Shown in pieces: positions 1 to 11,067 of a DNA stretch of 64,000 bases (the first letter of the stretch is position 1; each line of letters opens with the position of its first letter). The position numbers and the translations under genes are program-made. The notes below the pieces were generated by a model. It had not been told where the DNA came from. It was given only the letters and a program-made list of their open reading frames with translations, and ran no database searches. This DNA comes from Hexactinellida sp. DTS-2022 (taxonomy: Eukaryota; Porifera; Hexactinellida), in assembly GCA_028753945.1 (NCBI GenBank), contig JAPNXP010000002.1, forward strand, positions 1,736,001 through 1,800,000. Direction: 5' to 3'.

Positions 1-9
1 GCAGCACTA

Positions 10-259
10 GTCAGGCGGCACAAAATGAAATCAGAACAATGAAACTAGATTATGTTGTCTGCAGACCTTGGAACCTAGATAAACTACGAAATTGTACTGA
101 CAGTGGTAAAAATTGTAACTGAAATGAAAATTGTACCTGAAATGAAAACTGTAACTGAATTAAGACTGTAACTGAAATGAAAACTGTAACTGTAACTGAA
201 ATGAAACTAAAACTGTAACTGTAACTGTAACTGAATTGAATCAAATTTAATTCCAGTTC
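10..259. repeat. Array-type element of ACTGTAACTGAAATG units
   Basis: An imperfect tandem array of units such as ACTGTAACTGAAATGAAA occupies about 100-240. The segment is bracketed by the 9-bp sequence GCAGCACTA at 1-9 and 260-268, which looks like a target-site duplication. No clear terminal inverted repeat is visible, so the exact class is open. The reading frame across it is low-complexity Ser/Phe/Val and is not a gene. Confidence 0.4.
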
Positions 260-273
260 GCAGCACTAATCTA

Positions 274-496
274 CCGTCTTGCTTCGAATAACCTCCCAAG
301 CGCTTATTGTTTTCGTGGACCAATTTTTCCCCAGAATATATTATTTTGGTCGGTTCTAAATTCTAATGGTTCTCACCGACTGTATACGTACCGAAAATGC
401 CAAATCAATGGAATTACACTGTAGTGATCAACAAAGTATTTAAATTATATCATACAAATGTCATTTTATTGCGCCGGCGTTATTCGGGGGTAACGG
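274..496. mobile_element. TA-flanked MITE, 'CCGTATTTCCCCGAATAAGCGC' family, copy 1
   Basis: Termini are degenerate versions of the family ends (CCGTCTTGCTTCGAATAAC; GTTATTCGGGGGTAACGG), flanked by TA on both sides. Better preserved relatives lie at 10827-11067 and 41014-41254. The TA duplication and about 225-245 bp size fit a non-coding mariner/Tc1-type MITE. Confidence 0.65.
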
Positions 497-569
497 TATA
501 TGGGAATTAGATTAATATACAACCATATTTCTGAAAAATGTTTTTTCTAACCAATTCTTTGCATTGAAA

Positions 570-1420
570 TCTATATATTAAATGCACAATTGTTGTCTGT
601 TTGTGTGTGTGTTTGTCCAGAATTAATAGGAAAGACCACAAGCTCTTCATGCAGGGATAATTTTACACGCTGACAACGATCTATTAGTTTTCTAAGCGAA
701 ATAACGGGATTATGATGTCATAAAGGCACATATTTGGGAATAACTCTCAGTTTTTGTTCGATTCGCCCACAATTTTAGATGATAACACGATATACAATGA
801 GACGCTTATACCGATTTATGGGATTGTGACGTCATGTAGGAACTAATTTGGATTCAGCTCTTACAATTTTGATTCAAACGTCAAACAATTTTGTCACATT
901 ATAAAATATTTTGTATTGCATGCATCTAGCAATTTTATAATCTTCGCACTTAATCTGCGCCAGGCCATAACAAAAATGTAACCTCCTATTGCTGCGTCAT
1001 TGCATATATTGTGGTTTGATGATTTAGTTTCCAAAATTGCATACTTTGATTAATCCAGTTTGGCTTCTATCAGTTTATTTCTATTCGTGATGTATTTAGC
1101 TTACGTCAATTACATAAGGATGCATAATATAATATTACTATCAAAGTAATTCAACTATTTACAAACAATTTACTAGGCAGTAAATCATGGTTAGTAAATA
1201 ACATGAATGAATGAATGAATTAATATATTGACATACTGGTGTCCCAAATAGCAGCATACTGAATTGAGTACGTGTAATTTACAAGTCACAGGTTTAATTT
1301 ATTTAATATGAGTTATATTTGAGGAGAGTATGGCTGCGAAGCGGCCGTTAATTAATTGTGTTGTGTAGTGGCTAACACGAACGAACAAAAGTCGCGAAGC
1401 GACCGAGACCGAAGGGCTAG
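570..1420 (+). mobile_element. Non-autonomous Helitron
   Basis: Starts with TCTATATATTAAA directly after a host A and ends with CTAG directly before a host T, the Helitron insertion signature, with no target-site duplication. A stem-loop GTCGC-GAA-GCGAC (1391-1403) lies just upstream of the 3' end, where Helitrons carry their terminator hairpin. The 5' part (TTGTTTGTGTGTGTTTGTCCAG) matches the element at 59346-59585. No Rep/helicase reading frame is present. Confidence 0.75.
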
Positions 1421-1970
1421 TAAAATAAGAAATAAAACAAAATTGGAATTCCTTACACATTTAGAATAATTGTTAGTTAGAAAAACCGATTAGTTAGAAA
1501 AAACCCGGTTCAACTGTATAAGGTATATTTTGGCCCATTTTTAGAGATTAAAAAAAAACTAAAAACATACTTCATGGATAACAATATACAATACATACAA
1601 AAAGAAAAGAGCTTGGATAGTTGATAAGAAAGCAGAATTCAGCAATAGGAAGTAAATTTTCAACAACCAACTTACAAACATATCATGAAATATTATAATA
1701 GTTAGTTAAAATATCGACAAACACACATATTCTTGAATCCGAGCAGGAAGACCGAGGCTGTTTATTAGATCCAGGCGCGTGTATTGACGAATAACAAATC
1801 TACAGTGATGCTGCAGGGTACGAAGCTGCATAAACCTAGAATAGGGTTTGATGAGACACACTGGCAGAGTTAAAGAAGGTTGTTCATGGTGGCGACTACA
1901 AAATGAAAAGTATGTATTAAATACATATAATATTCAACGCATACATATTAAAATGTGAAGAGATATATTA
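1421..1970. other. Unassigned AT-rich DNA
   Basis: No convincing coding region, RNA gene or bounded repeat seen between the Helitron and the next hAT element. Confidence 0.5.
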
Positions 1971-1978
1971 TAAGCAAT

Positions 1979-2452
1979 CAGGGTTGTATCAACTCATTTT
2001 GAGTTGGCAGAATCAACTCATTTTCTTGAATGAGTTGAATGAGTTGGTGACAGCAAAATGAATGAGTTGAATGAGTTGGTAACAGAAAAATGAATGAGTT
2101 GAATGAGTTGGTAGACAAAAAATGAGTTGATACAACCCTACTCCCGACCATGGCCAGACAACTTTCACTTTGTCGTAACATTAATGCGGATCCAAATTTG
2201 GCCGGATCACTTTTGAGAGCCGACCGACGCAGCTGTAAATGTATTATTAAACTGAAGATTTAAGATATACGTTAGTTACAGTTAGTTTAATAAAAAATGA
2301 GTTGGCAGAATCAACTCATTTTCTTGAATGAGTTGAATGAGTTGGTAACAGCAAAATGAATGAGTTGAATGAGTTGGTGAAGGAAATTTGAATGAGTTGG
2401 TAGACAAAAAATGAGTTGTTTAGCCAACTCAAAATGAGTTGATACAACCCTG
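1979..2452. mobile_element. hAT-like array element, AACTCATTCA unit (copy 1)
   Basis: Begins CAGGGTTGTATCAACTCATT and ends with the inverse, GTTGATACAACCCTG. It is flanked by a perfect 8-bp duplication TAAGCAAT (1971-1978, 2453-2460). Both ends run into tandem AACTCATTCA-type units (rc TGAGTTGAATGAGTT), so the interior is an expansion of the subterminal motif. The middle (about 2143-2296) is unique sequence. A sister copy is at 18596-19049. Peptides read through it are low complexity. Confidence 0.85.
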
Positions 2453-2643
2453 TAAGCAATAATAACAAAAATCAAAATTAGGAAAAAGTCATTTTTGATA
2501 TTTAGAGTTGTCAATCTTTATAGTTCAAATAGTTGCAGGATATATAAAATAAAGTTAAATGTGCGGGATTGAAGAATGAAAAAGTAGCATATATCCGATA
2601 TTAATCCTATCAACGACGATGTAGTAAATAGAACAATTTAGTC

Positions 2644-2981
2644 CAGTGGTTCTCACCTTTTTGAAAAGAAGGCATTTTGGCCCCATTTTAATTTGGGAAC
2701 GTATTGCGGTCCACCATGAAATAATATACAATAATTGCTAAGCTTGTAATTTAAATACTTTGGAAAATACTACTAAATTATGACAGAAAAAAGCGAAACT
2801 ATGGTTATACTACATATTAAACCTGTATTACTAAAAATTTTTGCTTACAAGAAATGATTATTTTAATACAAATTCGAAAAATATCTCACTATAAAAAATT
2901 TTCTAATTATATCTCGCGGTCCTACAAAATGTGCCTCGCGGACTCCAAAGGGACCGCTGACCCCAGTTTGGGAAAACCCTG
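2644..2981. mobile_element. Non-autonomous hAT element (CAGTGGTTCTCACC ends)
   Basis: Starts CAGTGGTTCTCACCTTTTTG, a classic hAT-type terminus, and ends GTTTGGGAAAACCCTG. Flanked by ATTTAGTC (2636-2643) and ATTTAATC (2982-2989), an 8-bp duplication with one mismatch. Non-coding. Confidence 0.8.
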
Positions 2982-2989
2982 ATTTAATC

Positions 2990-3490
2990 TATACATATAA
3001 ATTTAGTCAAGAGTTAATTAATATGACAAGAATAATACCAATCTATGTCAGAATTATATGATTCAAAAAATATAAATAATAATAAATGTAGTGATTTAAA
3101 TACTGGTCGACTACATAGTCAGTAAAAACACTAATAATGATTAAGTAATAATTTGGCTTGTAAATTACACATTACTTAATCCATTTCAGATGTTAATATT
3201 TGAAAGAGGATATTTACTATCCCATGTTTTATTTTCTGCAAGGGTGGGGTTGTTAACTGTTCAGAGGCTACGGTTACGATACGATTTCTCCCCACGGTTA
3301 ACCGGCTAACCGCCTAACCTACTCAATACAAATAACCTATAGACATTTTGATTATATTACAGTCTAAGACTTAGCTTTATAAAAGAATTAGCCCATAAGT
3401 AGTTTAACCGATATGTCTCGTACTTTAGATAACTTCGAAAATATGTTGTTACAGAAAATGTATTATGCGGTGATGGGAAATGGATTTATG
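2990..3490. other. Intergenic; fragment of a TAACCGGTTAACCG repeat
   Basis: At 3243-3330, CAAGGGTGGGGTTG is followed by CGGTTAACCGGCTAACCGCC. Related TAACCGGTTAACCG pieces occur near 40660-40690 and 41285-41335, suggesting a fragmented hAT-like array family. Otherwise no feature is seen. Confidence 0.35.
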
Positions 3491-4344
3491 GTTATCCGTG
3501 ACCTACGTTATAATAAGGCCTATTCAGTGTTATCAAAATTTGGACTATGGATACTGTCGAAGGCCATTGTAAAATAGAGGGCACTTCTTTATCTCAATTA
3601 TTAGTAATGGTAGACCTGAATATGTTTTGTAACTATATGGGAACATCCGATTATGATATATAGAACCTTTCAGAATTGAAATATGTCATCATTTGATGAC
3701 GCAATCGTCAATTTTCGTTCGAATTATCATGTTTTTAAAGCCATGTTTTAACACAGTTAAACGCGTTATATATGTTCAACATTGGCTCAGTACCATTTAC
3801 GGAATACGAGTTAATTATCTCATAAACTCAAAAAGTATCAAAGTAAGGCATAGAAAATGTACTATCGATGAATAGGAAGTCACCTATTGCGGAGAGATGA
3901 GGCGTAGTCTAGTTTACATAACAATTATAGTTTTGGTGTTATGGCTCATTTTAGGAAATATACATTTGCCTGACAACCGAGGAATGTGTCAACATTTTTA
4001 TTATAATTTTTATATATTTCATCTTACTAGGTCTGGGTATCATCATGTACCAATGTTGAACATATATAACGCGTTTAACTGTGTTAAAACAGGGCTTTAA
4101 AAACATGATAATTCGAACGAAAATTGACGATTACGCCATCAAATGATGACATATTTCAATTCTGAAAGGTTCTATATTTCATATTCGGATGTTCCCATTA
4201 GTTACAAAACATATTCAGGTCTACCATTACTAATAATTGAGATAAAGAAGTGCCCTCTATTTTACAATGGCCTTCGACAGTATCCATAGTCCAAATTTTG
4301 ATAACACTGAATAGGCCTTATTATAACGTAGGTCACGGGTTATC
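3491..4344. mobile_element. Long palindromic element 1 (GTGACCTACG family)
   Basis: Two inverted arms of about 295 bp (3491-3785 and 4050-4344) surround a loop of about 265 bp. Ends carry CCGTGACCTACGT. Inside the arms are TTAAACGCGTTATA and ATTTGATGACG blocks shared with the longer palindrome at 11070-12552. The right half of the loop carries the module with GAGGAATGTGTCAACATT (about 3960-4000) seen in several other elements of this window. The short frames it contains are not conserved between arms and are not called as genes. Confidence 0.7.
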
Positions 4345-4651
4345 ATATTCTAACAAAATTAAGATAATTTTTATATTTTATAGAATAATTTATCAATAAT
4401 ACTGCTGATATTCAGCATCAGAAATGTTATCTACTTTATTGAATTCTAGTTAACCAAAGAAATCGGATGACCCACATAGCGTTGAAATAATAGGACACAT
4501 TTTAAATAATAACTTCTTAAAAATAAGGGTTTAATAATTGACAAATATTCCAAAGCACAAGTGAGTATAGTTTCAGCGTAATAAAGCAGAATTATGGTTG
4601 TTGAACGAGGGTTAACATGTGCGGAGACTGGTGGTGGCATTCTACACAGGG

Positions 4652-4895
4652 AATTACCTAGGATTTTCGTGGCTGGCACTTTATTATGGAGGTAGAAATT
4701 TTCCGGCACCCTAAAGGTATTAGCCATAATACATAATCAGTAGAATTCAATGATACGTATTATTTTAAGGAGGTAAATTGCTACGGTGCACAAACAGTTG
4801 TTTATCCTACCGTTTCTGGACCAGAAAATCTGGCTATACACCCGGCACTTAATCGAATCGCAATTCACGCACTTTTTCACCACAACTGATGCCTG
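4652..4895 (-). repeat. Truncated copy of the GGTTTATCTAGG hAT family
   Basis: Reverse-complement match to 49253-49553: shared blocks include CCTAGGATTTTCGTGGCTGG, GGTATTAGCCATAATACATA and the stretch around CTGGACCAGAAAATCTGG. The far end is missing, so the copy is truncated. The rest of 4345-5203 holds nothing I can assign. Confidence 0.6.
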
Positions 4896-5211
4896 ATTCT
4901 ACATTATGTTGCAGTAGTAAGACACCTCTGTTAACAGAGAAGATCATGACTGCAAATAACGTATAACACGCTTAAACATGCTTATGTTAAGTTCGGCCAT
5001 ATAACCTGTATCTGGGTCGTATGGCATCGTTCTCTTCTTTTCTACACCTAGCGAACGAAAAACCTTAGAATTTTTCTCAATCGATACTGCTTCCTTGATC
5101 ACTTAGAATCTTTACAAGTACACGCTGTCCTCACGGTTCGTTATTCTGGGTACGGAGGGTAAAGCATGTCGCGTAAATTGTGATGTTAAATGTTTGTAAC
5201 ACAACCTACAC

Positions 5212-5557
5212 CAGAGTTGACGAGGGCCGAAATTTCTAACCGCGGCCCGGGCCTCGGCCCGCAATTGAATTATTCGGCCCGACAAAAGCCGCATGGATTG
5301 TTTTCGCCCGCAGCTTGTATATAAATTCCAATATGTTTGTGATTAATTTCAGGTAAGAGGATAATTAGGGAATCCTTGTGTGAAACCGAGTTTGTGAAAA
5401 CTGATGAATATGGAAAATTAGTCTTCTTACTTTTATGTATTCCCAATTGGTAACTCTTGGCAATTCAAACAGTAATGCGGATCACGATGAGAGTAATTCC
5501 CGGCCGGCCCTCGCGGCCCGCGGGCTTGCGGGCCGACCCGACGCGCGTGCAACTCTG
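5212..5557. mobile_element. hAT-like element with GGCCCG arrays
   Basis: Begins CAGAGTTGACGAGGGCCG and ends GTGCAACTCTG, with a perfect 8-bp duplication ACCTACAC (5204-5211, 5558-5565). Its subterminal parts are made of reiterated CGGCCCG, a sharp GC-rich contrast with the AT-rich surroundings. The middle is AT-rich and non-coding. Confidence 0.85.
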
Positions 5558-5565
5558 ACCTACAC

Positions 5566-6164
5566 AATTGCTGAAATTTAACCAGTGTGAATGATCGTTT
5601 TCTTAACTCATGTCCAATTTAAAATTTCAAGAATTTTAATCTTAATTTGTATTGACAGCCACTACACACCCTTAATTAACGTATTCATTAACGTAATCAT
5701 TCTATGATATTGTTATTAATAATGTGGAGTTATTGTGTTATTTAATTATATTGATATGGCTGGATAACTAATCAAGTGACACTGCCTACCTTAATTAAGA
5801 ATCAGATCATGGACATTTGTATATTTAACCTTGGGTTACTCCTTAAATATACAAGCGTACATGTATTTATATATTTTTATCATATCTGAATTTAATATTA
5901 CTTACCAACATAAATGTAGCTAATTAATAGGAAACAAAACTGATTATTTCATCTAAATATAATAAATAGATAAGATATGGAGCAAGTAATAATTATTCCA
6001 TATTCCATTTAACAGACTCAATAATTTACCCAACTCGTATTGGCAAAGAATGCGCTTCATTATAATATGTCGAAATATTGATAACCCCATAGCATTCAAA
6101 CCCCTTAAACTTGATATTCTAGGAACTGGTGATAATACATAGTAATACTGTTGGGATGTAGATC
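5566..6164. other. Unassigned AT-rich DNA
   Basis: No supported gene or bounded repeat seen here. Confidence 0.5.
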
Positions 6165-6821
6165 ATGGGAAAGAATTTCTCGAAGTTGTTATATAACCGA
6201 CATAAAATTCGGATTATGTTGACAGTTTCAAAGGTAGTAGCTGTACACCAGAGTGGACCATGGGCCACGTTGGTGACCCATGATCCATTGACCCATCACA
6301 CAATATTAAATATCTAAATACTATACTGTAACATTAACAAAGTAACAGAATACCAGTATTCATTACCTCAACAAACCTACTTGTTGCAAAGTCGAATATG
6401 TTTAGTATTTCAATGTAAATCAATGTTATAATAATAATGATGATGATGATGAGTGATTCGTAATTTTAAATGAAGAATACATTGAAGTTCCAAATCCAAA
6501 TGGGTCATGGGTAATGGGTCACGGACCCGTGACACACGACCCATCAATTTAGGTAACCCATCTGACCCATGACCCATGATCCACTCTGCTGTACAAATGC
6601 TCGTGAATCAAGAAGAACATAAGGAAATTTTTCTGCTATTTCCGACTCTTGATCTGACAGATCCCAAGACAATGCTTCTAAAGGTCATCAGTATGATTTG
6701 TGGATTACGTGGATGTGCTGCAAAATACACATGTCACTGCAAATATAGAATGTGTTTATCGCTTCGGGATTATAAAATTATCCCTCCCGATGAATGTCTA
6801 GATACGTCCCTGCGTGGGTGA
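6165..6821 (+). pseudogene. Small reading frame split by a hAT insertion
   Basis: An ATG at 6165 opens 28 codons that run into the left target-site copy. Removing the 340-bp element plus one 8-bp target copy makes the frame continue without a break at 6597 to a stop at 6819-6821, about 102 residues in all. The right part has a Cys-rich segment (ICGLRGCAAKYTCHCKYRMC). I recognise no family. Continuity across the insertion is seen in the sequence; that it was ever a protein is inference. Confidence 0.35.
6249..6588. mobile_element. hAT-like element with GACCCAT arrays
   Basis: Begins CAGAGTGGACCATGGGCCAC and ends ATGATCCACTCTG. Flanked by CTGTACAC (6241-6248) and CTGTACAA (6589-6596), 7 of 8 identical. 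Both ends are built from repeated GACCCATGACCCAT-like units. A short ATAATAATGATGATG microsatellite lies near 6430. It interrupts the reading frame described at 6165-6821. Confidence 0.85.
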
Positions 6822-6952
6822 AAGTCTGTGGGTTTAGTTCATGTCAACACCCCCAAATTTTAAAATAGATAAGAGTGTTCGATGACTAAGACGTGAACAT
6901 AATATTGGTTCATAAGATGTGGAGTGGCTGTTAATATAATTTATATAAATCT

Positions 6953-7045
6953 ATATTATTAAAACTCGCTTCCAGTCATGTTTGTTTGTCCGGATAGTAA
7001 TAAGTGATAGGGGGATAGAAACAGCATATATATTGGACAAAGGCG
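6953..7045 (+). repeat. Helitron-like 5' end fragment, second type
   Basis: TATATTATTAAAACTCG followed by TTTGTTTGTCCGGA and AGTGATAGGGGGATAGAAAC. The same block occurs at 24637-24720, 47103-47190, about 63398-63470, and inverted at about 37150-37248. It looks like a recurrent 5' end of a Helitron-like family. No matching 3' end was found nearby. Confidence 0.45.
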
Positions 7046-7118
7046 CCCACAAACCCCTAAAAAGATACGCACATTGTTTTAGGGATATCATATATATCTA
7101 TATATATATATACATATA

Positions 7119-7288
7119 CAGTAGACTCCGCTTAATCGGTTTCTCCGCTTAATAGGGTCAAAATTACACCGGATTTATGGGACGGAATTACAGTTTGGCT
7201 TAAAATATTTTCGGTTAATCGGTTTCTCCGCTTAATCGGGTCAAAATGACCTCGTCCCGATGTGACCCAATTAAGCGGAGTCGACTGT
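7119..7288. mobile_element. Tigger/pogo-like MITE (GACTCCGCTTAATCGG)
   Basis: Termini CAGTAGACTCCGCTTAATCG and the inverse, ending AAGCGGAGTCGACTG, flanked by TA on both sides. The terminal sequence is the pogo/Tigger type. The 170-bp element is non-coding and consists of repeated CCGCTTAATCGG motifs. Relatives: 12027-12210 and 36997-37064. Confidence 0.85.
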
Positions 7289-7599
7289 ATATATATATTT
7301 TGTAAACAGTGGATGCGAGCAGACCGAGCAGACCGAGCATCCCTACTGAATTTTGAATTTTGGTCTATTTCAACCCTCTTTGGAAGGATGTGGGCTATAT
7401 AAGAACGGAACTCAACAGATGTTTACTGAAGCTTATATTATGTTACATCTTCACAACTTTTTTGTATGAAATGTTTGATTCCAAAGAATATATACCATAT
7501 AAATAATTACACAAATAACACAATGCACTAACAAAGAACATCGATCGGTTGTAACAATTATAACACTATACTATTATTAGCATGATTGTGCATTACAGT

Positions 7600-8190
7600 C
7601 AGCGTTCCCACTAAGCCTTTCAGCGTTCGGCCCTAACGCCAATTTGACCTACCAGCGGCGGGTCAAATCGACTCTGCAGCCGCTCAAAATGACATCCATA
7701 ATGTATTATGCAACCCTCAAAATCAAAAGCAAGATCATTTATCTGGGATGGGGGATTTGTTTCCCATTTAATTTGAAGATTGCAGGTAGTAAGAAATCTT
7801 AGTATCGTGACTCAATTTAGAGATTTTGCGTGATACCGAATTTATATTGTATTTATGTGTTGAAAAAGTGTCGTATTCTCCATTGTCTTTTTCTGACATT
7901 TATCGGTCGATAAAGCCAGAATGTGGCCCGTAACTGGATACGTATGGAGAATCACTGATTACAGTGGTCTTAATTATTGTTTGAGAGCAGTGAAATTCTC
8001 CGATGTCCAGATGCAACAAATGAATGTTTGTATAGTTATCACTCTCTACGTCGATCGGGATATCTCGATGCACATGCATTAGTGCAAGACCCGTGAGTCG
8101 CTCGTCGATCATTGTACTTCTCACGTAGATTTTCAAACAGCGTAATGTGCTGACACACGCACAGCTGTTGCTGTGGACGCTGGCATGCAA
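7600..8190 (-). pseudogene. hAT transposase C-terminus plus element 3' end, remnant
   Basis: On the minus strand about 55 residues match the hAT C-terminal dimerisation region in style: STLRCLKIYVRSTMIDERL, then TGLALMHVHRDI. The block lies at about 8025-8165. Downstream, the plus-strand sequence CAGCGTTCCCACTAAGC at 7600 is a hAT-type terminus (Charlie-like), so the 3' end of the element is preserved. The 5' part, including the DDE core, is missing, and no partner terminus was found. The class is inferred from motif memory, not a search. Confidence 0.6.
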
Positions 8191-8319
8191 AGTAACACCC
8201 TAAGGACATTGTAAATGTTGTGGTAGAACAACATTCACATTGTTACTAATTTGTTAGGGTATAATATTTACAAAAATTGTGTGCAAGATTCAGCGAGAAG
8301 TACAGTGAGATGCAAGTAA

Positions 8320-8689
8320 GGCCATATAAAATAAATAACTTGTTCATCATCCCCGTCCGTCCCAATTTTTACCCCCCGCCCGGATATAATTTACTATTAT
8401 CTTATGAATATAATCGTACATATATGATCTATAAACTTGTGTAAAGTACTCCTGATGTATCAATTAAGTCTATCAATTTTTAATAAGTCATGTAATAGGG
8501 CATTACTTTAATTATTTTTAGCATTGTCATGTGATTTTCTAATAAAATTAAATATTAATATTTGTTGTATGGTATCGGATAATGATATTTGCATATTGAT
8601 GAAATACAATATAGTAAATAAAAAATCCCGTCAGCCGTTCGTATTTTCTGAAATATCCGGATGGGAAACAATTAATTAATTACCTGGCC
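8320..8689. mobile_element. PIF/Harbinger-like MITE (GGCC...GGCC), copy 1
   Basis: Starts GGCCATATAAAATAA and ends TTACCTGGCC, with TAA flanking both sides. TAA/TTA 3-bp duplications are typical of PIF/Harbinger. Internal blocks (AACTTGTGTAAAGTACTCCT, TTAATAAGTCATGTA) match the copies at 34648-35002, 38448-38802 and 48620-48977. Non-coding. Confidence 0.8.
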
Positions 8690-8699
8690 TAAATATGAA

Positions 8700-8951
8700 A
8701 TGATAAAAAATATCCAGTTAAATTTGTATACGCATGTGCGTATACTGCGTCCCTCTGTGGGCGCCACTGATATTGGAAATATATAGACTAACTTCCAACT
8801 AATATACCAGTTAAACAAGTATGCTGAACATGAACAGCATTTCTTTTGTAAGCACTATATTTTGGTAGTTAAATGATAGTGCCTCCACAAGAAAATGCTG
8901 TAAGCACAGCTGTAATTTTAGATTTCTAGTCAAGTCATCATCACTATAAAG
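8700..8951 (-). repeat. Fragment of the GTGCCGACAGCATG hairpin family
   Basis: Contains GATAGTGCCTCCACAAG, TGTAAGCACAGCTG and TCATCATCACTAT, which are blocks of the dispersed family best seen at 42660-43148. It is cut by the hAT element at 8952. Confidence 0.5.
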
Positions 8952-9394
8952 CAGGGTTGCCAATCCAATCCAATCCAATCGACAATCCAATCCAATCGAG
9001 CCAATTTGGACAATCGGCAATCCAAATTTCGTCAATCGATTATTCGGATGACAATCCAATCGCAATCGACAATCCAAAATATTATCGATTTTTTGGATTG
9101 TTTCTCTGATTTTTTTCGATCGTTTACTCCTCAGTATTATATCAAAAAGAGTTACCTATGTTTCATCATATGTTCAAACTTAAAACATATATTATTGGGT
9201 TTAATTGACGAGCAATTGAGCATTTTAAATTTTGGCATTATTTAGAAATTGAAAAAACAAACAATCGATAAAAATCGATGAAAATTCATCGATTGCAATC
9301 CAATCGATAAAAATCGAAGCAACCCAATCGACAATCCAATCGATGAAAAATGCAGCAATCGGCAATCGAAAATCAATCGAAATTGGCAACCCTG
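8952..9394. mobile_element. hAT-like array element, CAATCCAATCGA unit (copy 1)
   Basis: Begins CAGGGTTGCCAATCCAATCC and ends AATTGGCAACCCTG. Both ends are long runs of CAATCCAATCGA/ATCGATAAAA units. The middle (about 9120-9240) matches the middle of the copy at 12713-13106 in inverse orientation. No 8-bp duplication is present (CTATAAAG against ATCCTCGT), so one flank has been rearranged. Confidence 0.75.
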
Positions 9395-9402
9395 ATCCTC
9401 GT

Positions 9403-9950
9403 GGAAGGGAATGAATTTTCTATACATGTAATAGTTAAGGACCAGACTCCGAGAAGCGGACATCTCTCTACAACGGACAAAATCCATGCCCCCAAAGAGT
9501 CCGTTATTCGGCGACTATACTGTAGTTACCATATTTTATCTGTGATAAAATAACACCATTTGGTATTTCCTATAAATTCGTGTGGGATGCATACGCTTCT
9601 ACAAATGGAATATCAATTGACATCGTATCGACGTCAGAATGGGCAGGTACTCACTACAACAGATGAACATAAGTATGTTAAACGAAAGATTACAAGTCAT
9701 TTCGCTACTAAACAATTTCGTGCCCAATGTTAAAATGTATTATTTAATGTGACCAAAGTGACTTTGAGAAGCGAATTTGTTTTGTTTAATGGCTAATTGT
9801 TTTTTTGTATATAATTATAAGTGTTATTAATGCAGTGATCAGTTGTTTATGTATTCACGAAAAAAGTGTCCTTCTCAAGGTTTGTCTATGAAACAATTGT
9901 TTGAGTATAAATGCATCGTCTGCAAGAAAATTGTCAAAGTGGCTTACTGG
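9403..9950. other. Mostly unassigned; old Tigger-like remnant
   Basis: CCAGACTCCGAGAAGCGGAC near 9443 and AGAGTCCGTTATTCGGCGAC near 9497 resemble eroded pogo/Tigger ends. Nothing else supported. Confidence 0.35.
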
Positions 9951-9954
9951 TAGG

Positions 9955-10390
9955 GTAATTGATAGTGCGTCCAAGGAAATGCTGTCGGCACAGCTGCAAT
10001 TTTAGATTTGTTCGCCATGTCATCATCACTATGAAGGTGTTGAATTATTTCAGAAATGTGTTTCAGAAGGCAACGACCCTTAGAATGGTGGAAGTTTCCA
10101 TTTAGCTCACTTCATATTTGAGATATTCAAGTTTCAGTAGATTAGAATAGGTAGCGAGTCAGCATTTTTTATGTGCGTGTTGTGTGATCACCAAACACGA
10201 ACCACCCATTCGAATTATATAATTCCCAAAATTGTAAAACACATTTTTTAACGATGTAATCATCACCTCAAGGTGTCAACACCCATTTATAGAGGTGTTA
10301 CGTAGCATAAGGATCAATTAATCCGTTGGAAGTTTGTTTCTATCTTGCATCATCTTTGAGATTAATGCTATTTAGCAAATTAGTATAAAT
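9955..10390 (-). repeat. GTGCCGACAGCATG hairpin family member
   Basis: Minus-oriented copy of the dispersed family: TTGATAGTGCGTCCAAGG, TGTCGGCACAGCTGC, TCATCATCACTATGAAGGTG, CACCTCAAGGTGTC and GGTGTTACGTAGCATAAGG all recur at 31950-32342 and 42660-43000. Non-coding. 10391-10570 is AT-rich with a short TATAAATAAT repeat. Confidence 0.6.
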
Positions 10391-10578
10391 AATTATAAAT
10401 AATTATAAATAATTTAACACCAATTTCAAGGTAACTAATTTTATTAAGTTTAATTATTTGTTATAAATATTAATTTTAAATTAATTTGACTATCATTTTT
10501 GTATTCCGCATACTCAATAACCAACAAATTGGAAGCATCTCTATATGTTAAATACAAACTGAATTTATCTATCTATAC

Positions 10579-10781
10579 CAGGGACCGGCAACCTTTTGAA
10601 TGATGTGTGCCAGTTTACCTGTAATGTCAACATATTTATGACCTTGCGTGCCAAACATAATTTATTTTTAGAGAAAACATAATATGGTCACCACGGAAAA
10701 TGTTTGGTGAATCACTTGGCGGCCATGGAAAACACTTCGCGTGCCATAAGTGGCACGCGTGCCTAGGGTTGCCGACCCCTG
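10579..10781. mobile_element. Short hAT element (CAGGGACCGGCAACC)
   Basis: Begins CAGGGACCGGCAACCTTTTG and ends GGGTTGCCGACCCCTG, a well-known hAT terminus type, with a perfect 8-bp duplication ATCTATAC (10571-10578, 10782-10789). Interior carries inverted GTGTGCCA / TGGCACGC blocks. Non-coding, 203 bp. Confidence 0.9.
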
Positions 10782-10826
10782 ATCTATACTATTAAACACA
10801 CATAGCTTTATGTATATATATATATA

Positions 10827-11067
10827 CCGTATTTCCCCGAATAAGCGCCCCGGCGCTTACTGTTTTCGTGGGCCAAAATTATCCTGAAATTTTTGTGAAA
10901 AATCCAGAATATAATATTTAGGTCGGTTCTAATGGTTTCCACCAACAGTATACCCACCGAAGTTGCCAAAATTAATGGAATTACATTACAGTGATCAATT
11001 AATGTGTATAAATTTTAACATTCCAATGTCATTTTTATTGACCCGGCGCTTATTCGGGGAAATACGG
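10827..11067. mobile_element. TA-flanked MITE, CCGTATTTCCCCG family, copy 2
   Basis: Begins CCGTATTTCCCCGAATAAGC and ends with its inverse, flanked by TA. 241 bp, non-coding. The ends are nearly perfect inverted repeats, so this is the best copy of the family in the window. Confidence 0.85.

Noticed and set aside
9006..9553. Frames with repeated Gln/Ser/Ile or Ile-Gly-Leu
   Set aside because: Encoded by CAATCCAATCGA arrays of a hAT-like element.
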